Assembly: GCA_016202555.1 (NCBI GenBank)
Contig: JACQOL010000020.1
Span: 1 to 5,245, forward strand
Direction: 5' to 3'
From: Chloroflexota bacterium
GTDB lineage: Bacteria; Chloroflexota; Dehalococcoidia; Dehalococcoidales; UBA2162
Length of the DNA: 5,245 nucleotides
Shown one piece after another: positions 1 to 5,245 of the stretch (position 1 is its first letter; each line of letters begins with the position of its first letter). A model generated the notes under the pieces. That model searched no databases. It was given only the letters and a program-made list of their open reading frames with translations, and had not been told where the DNA came from. Position numbers and translations under genes: made by a program.

Positions 1-552
1 AGTCTGTCTCGTATTGCCCATGAAATTATCGAGCGCAACCGGACTACCGAGCACCTGGTACTGGTTGGTATGCGCACTCGTGGCGTGCCTCTTGCGAAGC
101 GGTTAACTGCCAACATGGAAGACTTTGAGGGCTTAAAAATACCTGTTGGTGCTTTAGACTTTAGCCTCTACCGGGATGACCTGTCTTTGTTAAATCGGCA
201 GCCTGCTGTCCAGCGCACTGATATTCCGGTCAGCATTGATGGCAAATCGGTAGTTTTAGTTGATGATGTTCTCTATACCGGGCGAAGTGCCCGGGCGGCC
301 ATTGATGCCCTTATTGACCGGGGGCGGCCGCGGTCAATTCAATTAGCCGTGCTCATCGACCGCGGCCATCGTGAGTTACCTATCCGGGCGGATTATGTCG
401 GCAAGAACATACCTACTTCCAGAGATGAGGAGATACAAGTGCAAATGGTCGAGACCGATGGTATCGATAGGGTGTTCATTGCTAATAAAGGTCAGGAAGC
501 AGACTCTGAAGGACAAATGGGGGATAGATTAGTTCAGAGGGAGATACCATGA
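1..552 (+). CDS. pyrR: PyrR, pyrimidine operon regulator / uracil phosphoribosyltransferase (5' partial)
   Basis: In the PyrR family this cytoplasmic protein binds UMP/UTP and pyr mRNA to lower expression of the pyrimidine genes, and many members also convert uracil plus PRPP to UMP. The reading frame is open from the first base, and 183 residues are visible. Compared with Bacillus subtilis PyrR (about 181 residues), roughly the first 15-18 residues are missing. The frame opens with [11 protein letters not shown], a typical PyrR N-terminal helix. Next come [10 protein letters not shown], the LYRDDLS segment, the PRPP-binding loop [13 protein letters not shown] (bases 250-288) and the strongly conserved [21 protein letters not shown]. 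The first in-frame ATG (base 70) is an internal methionine and not the start. The protein runs about 20 residues past the usual PyrR end as a polar tail ([12 protein letters not shown]...). Its TGA stop overlaps the pyrB ATG by 4 bases, which suggests translational coupling. The RNA target is expected upstream of the window. Confidence 0.95.
   Translation, partial: SLSRIAHEIIERNRTTEHLVLVGMRTRGVPLAKRLTANMEDFEGLKIPVGALDFSLYRDDLSLLNRQPAVQRTDIPVSIDGKSVVLVDDVLYTGRSARAAIDALIDRGRPRSIQLAVLIDRGHRELPIRADYVGKNIPTSRDEEIQVQMVETDGIDRVFIANKGQEADSEGQMGDRLVQREIP
535..552 (+). promoter_or_regulatory. pyrB ribosome-binding site and ATGA overlap
   Basis: A GAGGGA purine run (538-543) lies 5 bases before the pyrB ATG at 549, inside the last codons of pyrR. 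The ATG shares four bases (ATGA) with the pyrR stop. The site supports this pyrB start and suggests coupled translation of the two genes. Confidence 0.65.
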
Positions 553-1964
553 CTCTGGCTAATAGGAGTTTGGTAACCATAGACGACCTCTCTAACGGAG
601 AAATTGAGTCGGTCTTTTCTCTGGCGGACAAGATGGCGGGGGCGTTGGACAGGCAGACCGATGTTTGCCAGGGTAAAATCATGGTCAGTCTCTTTTTTGA
701 GCCGAGCACCAGGACACGGCTGTCATTTGAGGCGGCCATGCACCGGCTGGGTGGTAGCGTGATAAGTGCCGTTGATATTGGGGCAACTTCGCTGGCGAAG
801 GGTGAGAGCCTGGCGGATATGGCTAAGATAGTGGGCAGCTACGCCGATATTATTGTTATCCGGCACCCTTGGGAAGGCTCCGCGAAAGTAGTGGCTGACT
901 ACGCCGGAGTCCCGGTAATAAACGCCGGTGACGGGGGTCACCAACACCCCACCCAAACTTTGTGCGACCTTTATACCATCCAGAAAGAGAGGCAGACTAT
1001 CAGGGGGTTGAAGATTGCTCTTTTGGGAGACCTGAAATACGGGAGAACGATACATTCCCTGATTTTTGCTCTGGCTAAGTTTGGGGCTAACATTCTCTTT
1101 TGTCCCACTCCGGGACTGGAAGTTCCCCAGAACATTATCAAGAAATTGGTGACTGAATACGGAGGCGAGGTGGAAATTCAACCAGCCGTTGAGGGGAAGA
1201 AAAGAGCCGGAGTCTTACCTATGGATGCGGTTTACATAACACCAAGCAGCCCGCACCAACTGGCATTGATGCCTGGCATTAATTTTGATCTCGAACTAAA
1301 GACGGGCGTCGATGCTCTTTATGTTACCCGACCTCAAAAAGAGAGATTCACTTATGACGAAGGGCAGGGGATAAATAGCAGCCTCGTGGTGAATAAGGAG
1401 TTTCTCAAAGGTAAAGAGTTTAAGAAGACGCTGGTTATGCACCCGCTCCCCCGCGTCGACGAATTAGCTTACGAGGTAGACGCCGACCCGAGGAGTATGT
1501 ATTTCAAGCAGGCGGCACGAGGAATACCAATAAGAATGGCTCTGCTGGCTCTCTTGCTCGGTTCCAGGGAAGTGGCCGTCCGGGAAGAGCCTGATTTCTT
1601 TAGGTCGAAGGTTAATTACCCCATATACAAGGGTGGTTACGAGGTAACCTGTCCTAACCCGGTTTGCGTCTCGGTGCAGGGGACAGAGACCAAGTACCTG
1701 AAGCCTGAATTCAAGATAGTCAGCCTTGAGCCTTTAACGCTGAGATGTGTCTATTGCGAACATGGCTTTGAGCCTAAATATATTGCCAGTGCCGACTGGC
1801 ATGAGGGTAGATTGGATACTAAAAAATACCATCGGGCTGATAGCCACTGGGCACGAACAATCAAGCCAGAAAATCTGATTGTTTTCAATTCAAAGAGCGA
1901 GGCGGAGGCTCAGGGTTTTAAGCCCAGTCGTTATGCTGGGGCCGGTCACCCGGGGGGTGATTAA
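549..1964 (+). CDS. pyrB: Aspartate carbamoyltransferase catalytic chain with a fused PyrI-type zinc domain and C-terminal tail
   Basis: Catalyses carbamoyl phosphate + L-aspartate to N-carbamoyl-aspartate, the committed pyrimidine step, in the cytoplasm. Core residues visible, by family knowledge: carbamoyl-phosphate loop STRTR (53-57), K84 of the loop lent by the neighbouring subunit, R105 in RHPWEG, H133 and Q136 in QHPTQT, R166 in DLKYGRT, R261 and Q263 in TRPQKER, and HPLPR (298-302). The active site therefore looks intact. The protein has 471 residues against about 305 for the family. R166 and R261 are 95 apart, whereas E. coli R167 and R229 are 62 apart, so about 33 residues are inserted near 211-245. 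The core ends near 345. Residues 364-412 carry C368-x4-C373 and C400-x2-C403, matching the zinc domain of PyrI (E. coli C109/C114/C138/C141), without PyrI's N-terminal nucleotide-binding domain. Residues 424-465 resemble an Ada-like metal-binding motif lacking its cysteines. AGA/AGG make up 14 of 24 arginine codons, against 6 of 22 in pyrC. Confidence 0.96.
   Translation: MTLANRSLVTIDDLSNGEIESVFSLADKMAGALDRQTDVCQGKIMVSLFFEPSTRTRLSFEAAMHRLGGSVISAVDIGATSLAKGESLADMAKIVGSYADIIVIRHPWEGSAKVVADYAGVPVINAGDGGHQHPTQTLCDLYTIQKERQTIRGLKIALLGDLKYGRTIHSLIFALAKFGANILFCPTPGLEVPQNIIKKLVTEYGGEVEIQPAVEGKKRAGVLPMDAVYITPSSPHQLALMPGINFDLELKTGVDALYVTRPQKERFTYDEGQGINSSLVVNKEFLKGKEFKKTLVMHPLPRVDELAYEVDADPRSMYFKQAARGIPIRMALLALLLGSREVAVREEPDFFRSKVNYPIYKGGYEVTCPNPVCVSVQGTETKYLKPEFKIVSLEPLTLRCVYCEHGFEPKYIASADWHEGRLDTKKYHRADSHWARTIKPENLIVFNSKSEAEAQGFKPSRYAGAGHPGGD
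1638..1784 (+). other. PyrI-like zinc-binding domain encoded within pyrB
   Basis: This covers PyrB residues 364-412. The pattern is [12 protein letters not shown], then 26 residues between the cysteine pairs, then [16 protein letters not shown]. coli PyrI has VCPNSNCIS, 23 residues, then KCKYCEKEFS. The shared CPN-x-x-C start and C-x-YCE end go beyond a chance four-cysteine pattern. In E. coli this domain ties regulatory chains to catalytic chains. Here it is in cis, so it may stabilise the catalytic trimer or hexamer assembly (inference). The nucleotide-binding half of PyrI, about 100 residues, has no room here: only some 20-25 linker residues separate the core from the zinc domain. Confidence 0.8.
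1818..1943 (+). other. Cysteine-less Ada-like metal-binding motif at the end of pyrB
   Basis: This covers PyrB residues 424-465. The segment has the skeleton of the small Ada-type/nuclease-linked zinc motif: [11 protein letters not shown], then IKPENLIVF, an S-x-x-EA helix, then [10 protein letters not shown]. From memory, the family pattern is roughly YHRPDCxWAxxIxPENxxxFxSxxEAxxxGYxPCxxC. Each expected cysteine is replaced here: S432, S460 and A463. If the assignment is right, the fold may be kept but the usual zinc site is gone. The match is by eye only. Confidence 0.45.
1946..1960 (+). promoter_or_regulatory. Small GC-rich stem-loop just before the pyrC start
   Basis: TCACCC-GGG-GGGTGA is a perfect 6-bp stem with a 3-base loop, covering the last PyrB codons and ending 5 bases before the GGA (1966-1968) of the pyrC ribosome-binding site. 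It could tune pyrC translation when ribosomes are not finishing pyrB. It could equally be a by-product of the His-Pro-Gly-Gly codons. There is no T-run after it, so it is not a terminator. Confidence 0.25.
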
Positions 1965-1971
1965 AGGAAAG

Positions 1972-3291
1972 ATGAGCCAAAAAGGTAAAGCATTGCTTAT
2001 CCGTGGTGGACGAATTATTGACCCCAGTCAGGGGCTCGATGAGGTTGGTAGTCTGCTTATCAGCGAGGGTAAAATCTCGTGGCTGGGTAGCGAGGAGATA
2101 ACCCCGCCCCGTTCTAATTATGATGTCCTGCCGGCTGATGGCTTGATTGTCTGCCCCGGATTTATTGACCTTCATTGTCATCTGCGGGAGCCTGGTGATG
2201 AGGAGAAGGAGACCATCGCTAGTGGTACTCTGGCCGCCGCCCACGGTGGTTTTACCACCGTCTGTTGTATGCCCAATACCACCCCACCTCTGGACAATCG
2301 GGCTACTATTGAGTATGTCCGGTCAAAGGCGGCTACCGATGGCGTGGTTCGTGTGCTGCCGATAGGTTGTATCTCTAAAGGGAGAAATGGAAAGAAGTTA
2401 TCCTCCCTGTCTGAAATGACTTCAGCCGGCGTGGTTGGCTATAGTGATGATGGGTCGCCGGTGATGGACTCCGGGCTGATGCGCCGGGCATTGGAATATA
2501 GTCGTGCTTCTGGTTTGCCAGTCATTGACCACTGCGAGGACACCAGGCTAACAGTTGGTGGTTTGATGAATGAGGGCGTGGTATCAACCAGACTCGGACT
2601 TCGTGGTATCCCCGCCGTGGCTGAGGAGATTATGGTGGCTCGTGACCTAGCTCTGGCTCAGCTGACCGGAGGCTGGCTGCATATTGCCCATGTTAGCACT
2701 GAGGGCTCGGTTGAACTGATTCGTCGTGCTAAAGATAAGGGCGTTCGGGTGACGGCTGAGGTTACGCCACATCACCTGACTTTGACTGAGGAAATGGTTG
2801 TCGGCTATGACACCAATGCCAAGGTAAATCCTCCTTTGAGAACGGAGCAGGACATTCAAGCTCTGATTGAAGGACTCAGGGACGATTCGCTCGATATTAT
2901 CGCCACTGACCACGCCCCCCACAGCGAAGCCGACAAGCAATGCGATTTTGCCCTGGCTCCCTTTGGTATCAGTGGCCTGGAAACGGCTCTGGGTAGCCTG
3001 ATGAGACTGGTGCATGATAACCAGCTTTCTCTGGTGTCTCTTATCGCTAAGCTTACCTGCGAACCAGCCCGGATTATTGGCGATAAACATGGTAAATTGG
3101 GCACTCTGGCGATTGGTGCCTCGGCGGACATTGCTGTCTTTGACCCTAGCCAGGACTGGCTCGTAGATACTAAAGTCTTTGCTTCTAAGGGTAAGAATAC
3201 CCCGTTGGCTGGTGCTAAACTTAAAGGTAAGGTAATGGCAACTATCTGCCAGGGAAAGCTGGTCTATAAGGATGAGTCTGTTAAATTATGA
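1972..3291 (+). CDS. pyrC: Dihydroorotase, class I
   Basis: A zinc amidohydrolase that reversibly cyclises N-carbamoyl-aspartate to dihydroorotate, the third pyrimidine step. It has 439 residues, typical of the long bacterial class I enzymes (about 425-440). Visible motifs: the strand-1 metal site DLHCHLREPG (H68, H70), the MPNT loop at 100-103, SDDGSPVMD (D159/D160, the aspartate that bridges metal in class I enzymes such as that of Aquifex), IDHCED (H187), LHIAHVST (H237, H240) and the catalytic ATDHAPH (D313). The end has the usual beta-sandwich return, ADIAVFDP. The ATG at 1972 is preferred because MSQKGKALLIRGGRIIDPSQ aligns with the normal start and AAAGGA lies just upstream, though only 3 bases away. 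An earlier in-frame ATG at 1879 would overlap pyrB by 86 bases and add an arginine-rich stretch unlike the family. A GTG at 1957 is possible. The gene begins 7 bases after pyrB ends. Confidence 0.95.
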   Translation: MSQKGKALLIRGGRIIDPSQGLDEVGSLLISEGKISWLGSEEITPPRSNYDVLPADGLIVCPGFIDLHCHLREPGDEEKETIASGTLAAAHGGFTTVCCMPNTTPPLDNRATIEYVRSKAATDGVVRVLPIGCISKGRNGKKLSSLSEMTSAGVVGYSDDGSPVMDSGLMRRALEYSRASGLPVIDHCEDTRLTVGGLMNEGVVSTRLGLRGIPAVAEEIMVARDLALAQLTGGWLHIAHVSTEGSVELIRRAKDKGVRVTAEVTPHHLTLTEEMVVGYDTNAKVNPPLRTEQDIQALIEGLRDDSLDIIATDHAPHSEADKQCDFALAPFGISGLETALGSLMRLVHDNQLSLVSLIAKLTCEPARIIGDKHGKLGTLAIGASADIAVFDPSQDWLVDTKVFASKGKNTPLAGAKLKGKVMATICQGKLVYKDESVKL

Positions 3292-4391
3292 CTGATAAAG
3301 TAATCCTGGTGCTGGAGGATGGCTCGGTCTATCAGGGCTATTCTTTTGGTGCTCAGGCTGATACCTATGGCGAGGTGGTCTTCAATACCAGTATGACTGG
3401 CTATCAGGAGATGCTGACCGACCCGTCCTATGCCGGGCAGATTGTCGTCCCGACCTATCCTTTAATTGGTAACTACGGCACCAATGAGCAGGATTTTGAA
3501 TCAAATAAAATTCAGGTAAGGGGCTTTGTCGTCAGGGAGGAGTGTCTTCAGCCCAGTCACTATTCGAACCGCCAGACCCTCCACGACTATTTAGCCGAGA
3601 GAGGTATCCCCGGAATTTATGGCGTGGATACCAGGGCGATTACCCGCAAGCTGCGTTCGGCGGGGGTAATGATGGGTATCATCACCGGTGATAAGACTCC
3701 CCAGCAGGCTTTAGAGGAGTTAAAGAAGCAGCCCAATTACGGCGCTATTGATTTTGTTAAGCAGGTTACCACCGATGCCTCCTACCGATGGGAAGCCGAG
3801 CCTAAAGCAAGTCCAGCCCCATTATATCATACCGTTGTTCTGGACTGTGGCTTGAAGTATAATATCCTGCGTATTCTGTGTCATCTGGGCTGTGCCGTGA
3901 CGGTTGTCCCTTGCACCATATCGGCTGGTGAAATCCTTGAGTTGAAACCGGATGGCATTCTCTTATCGCCCGGACCGGGCGACCCGGAATTGCTGGATTA
4001 TCTTGTGGCTACGGTTAGAAAGCTGGTTGGTAAAAAGCCGATGATGGGTATCTGTCTGGGGAATCAACTGATTGCCCGTGCTTTTGGCGGTAAAAATTTT
4101 AAGCTAAAGTTCGGCCACCGCGGGGGTAATCACCCGGTTCGTGACCTGGCTAACGGGCGAATTCACATTACTGCCCAGAACCACGGCTATGCCGTTGACC
4201 CGGATAGTCTTAAGGCTGGCCTGGAGGTCAGCCATATTAATTTGAATGACGGCACGGTGGAGGGCTTGCGCCACAAAGAGTTGTCTATCTTCTGTATTCA
4301 GTATCACTCCGAAGCCTCGCCCGGACCTCTGGATAACACCTATCTTTTTAACCAGTTCATCGAGATGATAAAAATAGATAAAAAAATTTAG
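3288..4391 (+). CDS. carA: Carbamoyl-phosphate synthetase small (glutaminase) subunit
   Basis: Hydrolyses glutamine and passes ammonia through a tunnel to the large subunit CarB, which makes carbamoyl phosphate from bicarbonate and ATP. It has 367 residues (E. coli CarA 382). The N-terminal small-chain domain (about 1-135) shows FNTSMTGYQEMLTDPSY, PLIGNYG and GVDTRAITRKLR. The class I glutamine amidotransferase domain (about 180-360) shows LSPGPGDP, the nucleophile elbow GICLGNQ (C256), KFGHRGGNHPV, the QNHGYAVD segment and QYHSEASPGP with H340 and E342, completing the Cys-His-Glu triad. The residue after GICLG is Asn where E. coli has His. The start codon overlaps the pyrC stop as ATGA. The best upstream purine run, AAGGATGAG (3268-3276), is about 11 bases from the ATG, so coupling to pyrC probably drives initiation. 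carB does not follow within the window. Confidence 0.96.
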   Translation: MTDKVILVLEDGSVYQGYSFGAQADTYGEVVFNTSMTGYQEMLTDPSYAGQIVVPTYPLIGNYGTNEQDFESNKIQVRGFVVREECLQPSHYSNRQTLHDYLAERGIPGIYGVDTRAITRKLRSAGVMMGIITGDKTPQQALEELKKQPNYGAIDFVKQVTTDASYRWEAEPKASPAPLYHTVVLDCGLKYNILRILCHLGCAVTVVPCTISAGEILELKPDGILLSPGPGDPELLDYLVATVRKLVGKKPMMGICLGNQLIARAFGGKNFKLKFGHRGGNHPVRDLANGRIHITAQNHGYAVDPDSLKAGLEVSHINLNDGTVEGLRHKELSIFCIQYHSEASPGPLDNTYLFNQFIEMIKIDKKI

Positions 4392-4392
4392 G

Positions 4393-4411
4393 AAGGAGAA
4401 ATAAAAAATTG
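4393..4411 (+). promoter_or_regulatory. Strong ribosome-binding site deciding a TTG start
   Basis: AAGGAG (4393-4398) lies 10 bases before the TTG at 4409. It is the best Shine-Dalgarno match in the window. No in-frame ATG occurs until codon 41, so the site argues for TTG initiation of the small gene and for independent loading of ribosomes after carA. Confidence 0.7.
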
Positions 4412-4684
4412 GACAAGGAGAAACCGGTAGCAGAAATAAAACAGGCTCTGGATGAGATTCTGGATTTACGGAGGTTGAACTATAAGAATAGCCAGCTTAC
4501 CGCCTGGTTAAACAAGGTGAGCCGGACTATGGAAGCAGCCTATGGTAAGGACTCAGCCGAGTACCGCCGCTTTGTCAATGCTCCGGGTAAGGCTTTTATC
4601 ATCAGGACGGAACTGGGACAAGAGCAGGAATATCACCGCCAGTTAGACAGCTATGAGGAAGTGCTAAAGTCGCTGATAGAATAA
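4409..4684 (+). CDS. Small helical protein of unknown function downstream of carA
   Basis: A 91-residue protein, charged and predicted largely helical, with no signal peptide or membrane segment. I do not recognise a named family. The central pattern (LTAWLNKVSRTMEAAYGKDS, then EYRRFVNAP) has the form W-x(6)-[IVLM]-x(3)-[YF]G-x-[DE]S-x(3)-x-x-F. From memory, this resembles a helical region found in front of predicted nucleotide-binding/TIR-like effector domains. The end, YEEVLKSLIE, resembles the closing helix of such a region. If so, this is a stand-alone copy or a gene cut short. Start: TTG with AAGGAG 10 bases upstream, 17 bases after the carA stop, so it probably shares the operon transcript. 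The stop lies 2 bases before a repeat element, which leaves open that the gene was once longer. Its codon use looks like that of carA, unlike the A+T-rich gene beyond the repeat. Coding is quite likely; the function is unknown. Confidence 0.75.
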   Translation: MDKEKPVAEIKQALDEILDLRRLNYKNSQLTAWLNKVSRTMEAAYGKDSAEYRRFVNAPGKAFIIRTELGQEQEYHRQLDSYEEVLKSLIE

Positions 4685-4686
4685 GA

Positions 4687-4788
4687 AAATCCCCCTTAGT
4701 CCCTCCTGTGTCAAGCACAGGACAGGCTCTTTTTCAAAGGGGGAAACCAGAACCTCTCCCTTTACGAAAGGGAGAGCGAGAGGGATTT
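4687..4788. repeat. Hairpin-rich intergenic repeat with short terminal inverted repeats
   Basis: The segment starts AAATCCC (4687-4693) and ends GGGATTT (4782-4788), an exact 7-base inverted pair. Inside are three nested or successive stems: TCCCCCTT (4690-4697) with AAGGGGGA (4737-4744); TCCTGTG (4704-4710) with CACAGGA (4716-4722) around a 5-base loop; and CTCTCCCTTT (4754-4763) with AAAGGGAGAG (4767-4776) around a 3-base loop. It carries no reading frame of note. The architecture is that of a small non-autonomous palindromic repeat (MITE- or REP-like) present in many copies in some genomes. Copy number cannot be seen from one window, and I could not identify a target duplication. It separates the pyr-linked genes from the A+T-rich gene. 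Confidence 0.6.
4754..4776 (+). repeat. Perfect 10-bp stem-loop within the repeat
   Basis: CTCTCCCTTT pairs exactly with AAAGGGAGAG around ACG. In RNA this would be a stable hairpin that could protect or attenuate the transcript behind the pyr operon. No U-tract follows (the next bases are CGAGAGGG), so a standard intrinsic terminator is not supported. Confidence 0.6.
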
Positions 4789-4802
4789 AACACCGAAGGG
4801 GT

Positions 4803-4820
4803 GAGGTAGAAAAAGATATG
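4803..4820 (+). promoter_or_regulatory. Ribosome-binding site of the 3'-partial gene
   Basis: GAGGT (4803-4807) lies 10 bases before the ATG at 4818, with an A-rich spacer. It supports this start over the later in-frame ATG at codon 14. It lies just outside the repeat's inverted ends. Confidence 0.55.
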
Positions 4821-5245
4821 GACACTCTAATTGATTTAAAACGATTTTACGAAAAAATGACACAATACGAAGAATTAATTGAAAACTGCGCTTACAACCG
4901 AGTTTCCTCTAGCTCAACTAACGATACAATACAAGACTTAAGGACAGAACTCCAAAGAGAATATCCGAAAATGGAAGGTGTAATAGCCCGCTATGGTGGG
5001 AACATTACAACAGTTGACCCTTTCTTCGGTAGAAAGTTGAACATTTTTGACGTCGCTTTTGGTCCTTTTGATGTATCAAATTGGGGCGGTAAATTGAACG
5101 CCATTAATGACATAAAAGCGACAGTGAACAAGGCAATTGGTAAATTGGAGGCAGAAGGCGAAAGTTGGGGTATACCTCTTAAAAAGCCAAGAACAAAATC
5201 TAAGAAAACCAAGGTTTTCATATCATATTCTGGTAATTCTTCAGC
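4818..5245 (+). CDS. Helical N-terminal protein entering a TIR-like domain (3' partial)
   Basis: The first 142 codons are visible and the gene runs off the window. Residues 1-25 are helical and acidic. Residues 36-60 (DTIQDLRTELQREYPKMEGV, then IARYGG) and 94-115 look like helices flanking a short region with aromatic residues (PFFGRKLNIFDVAFGPFDVSNW). A basic linker (KKPRTKSKKT, 122-131) leads into KVFISYS at 132-138. FISYS is the first strand of many TIR/TIR-like domains, whose known activities are NAD+ cleavage or nucleotide binding in signalling and phage defence. Only this first strand is present, so the family and catalytic glutamate cannot be checked. The start is supported by GAGGT 10 bases upstream. 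The sequence is clearly richer in A+T (about 60% by eye) and in AAA, ATA and ACA codons than the pyr genes, suggesting a different origin. Alternative: another flavodoxin-like domain beginning with a similar strand. Confidence 0.65.
   Translation, partial: MDTLIDLKRFYEKMTQYEELIENCAYNRVSSSSTNDTIQDLRTELQREYPKMEGVIARYGGNITTVDPFFGRKLNIFDVAFGPFDVSNWGGKLNAINDIKATVNKAIGKLEAEGESWGIPLKKPRTKSKKTKVFISYSGNSS

Noticed and set aside
1879..1971. Longer pyrC start at the ATG at 1879
   Set aside because: It would overlap pyrB by 86 bases and add 31 arginine-rich residues absent from the dihydroorotase family. The ATG at 1972 fits the family start.
482..3131. Several minus-strand open frames (482-739, 723-1181, 1918-2244, 2647-3090, 2856-3131) and a plus-strand one at 2147-2365
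   Set aside because: All lie inside well-conserved pyr genes in other frames, lack recognisable motifs, and in places overlap one another. They are shadows of real coding.
4053..4073. GICLGNQ in CarA, with Asn where E. coli has His beside the nucleophile
   Set aside because: The Cys-His-Glu triad is complete, and I cannot show from one sequence that this substitution is rare or affects activity.
4104..4307. Minus-strand open frame of 67 codons within carA
   Set aside because: It covers the glutaminase domain of carA, which is intact on the plus strand, and has no family signal.
4704..4735. TCCTGTG/CACAGGA hairpin followed by TTTTT as an intrinsic terminator
   Set aside because: The T-run begins 8 bases after the stem and the stem is only 7 bp. 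It fits better as part of the palindromic repeat.
4791..4803. CACC-GAAGG-GGTG short inverted repeat
   Set aside because: Only four pairs; expected by chance.
4991..5221. Minus-strand open frame of 76 codons opposite the last gene
   Set aside because: The plus-strand frame is open for the full 428 bases, has a ribosome-binding site and reaches a recognisable FISYS motif. The minus frame has none of these.
1..5245. tRNA, rRNA, CRISPR array, riboswitch or PyrR RNA-binding leader
   Set aside because: None seen. The pyr genes are packed without leader space, and the expected PyrR target lies upstream of the window.

Overview
The window holds most of a bacterial de novo pyrimidine operon, all on the + strand, followed by a short accessory region. 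The order is pyrR (5' end outside the window), pyrB, pyrC, carA, a 91-residue unknown protein, a hairpin-rich repeat of about 100 bp, and the first 142 codons of a gene that seems to be entering a TIR-like domain when the window ends. The four pyrimidine genes overlap or nearly touch: ATGA overlaps at pyrR/pyrB and pyrC/carA, and a 7-nt gap at pyrB/pyrC. They are almost certainly one transcript. The leader where PyrR would act on RNA lies upstream of the window.

The gene order and the moderate G+C of the pyr genes (about half by eye) fit several bacterial groups with PyrR-type control, including Firmicutes, Actinobacteria and Chloroflexota. The operon order, and hairpin repeats of the kind seen here, make me lean weakly towards a Chloroflexota (Dehalococcoidia-like) organism. 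No single feature proves this.

The genes cover consecutive steps. CarA is the glutaminase subunit of carbamoyl-phosphate synthetase. PyrB joins carbamoyl phosphate to aspartate, and PyrC closes the ring to dihydroorotate. PyrR senses uridine nucleotides and represses the operon. The large synthetase subunit gene, carB, is not in the 854 bases after carA, where it would often be.

The most interesting gene is pyrB, which encodes 471 residues instead of about 305. It has the full catalytic core, an extra stretch of about 33 residues in the aspartate-binding half, and a C-terminal four-cysteine module matching the zinc domain of the separate regulatory chain PyrI but without PyrI's nucleotide-binding domain. 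Its last 45 or so residues look like an Ada-type metal-binding motif in which every expected cysteine has been replaced.

From about 4400 the character changes. A small helical protein with a TTG start and a strong ribosome-binding site ends 2 bases before the repeat. After the repeat comes a visibly more A+T-rich gene with an N-terminal helical region and a KVFISYS motif at the cut edge. This looks like an accessory, possibly defence-related, insertion behind the pyrimidine operon. The TIR assignment rests on a few residues only.
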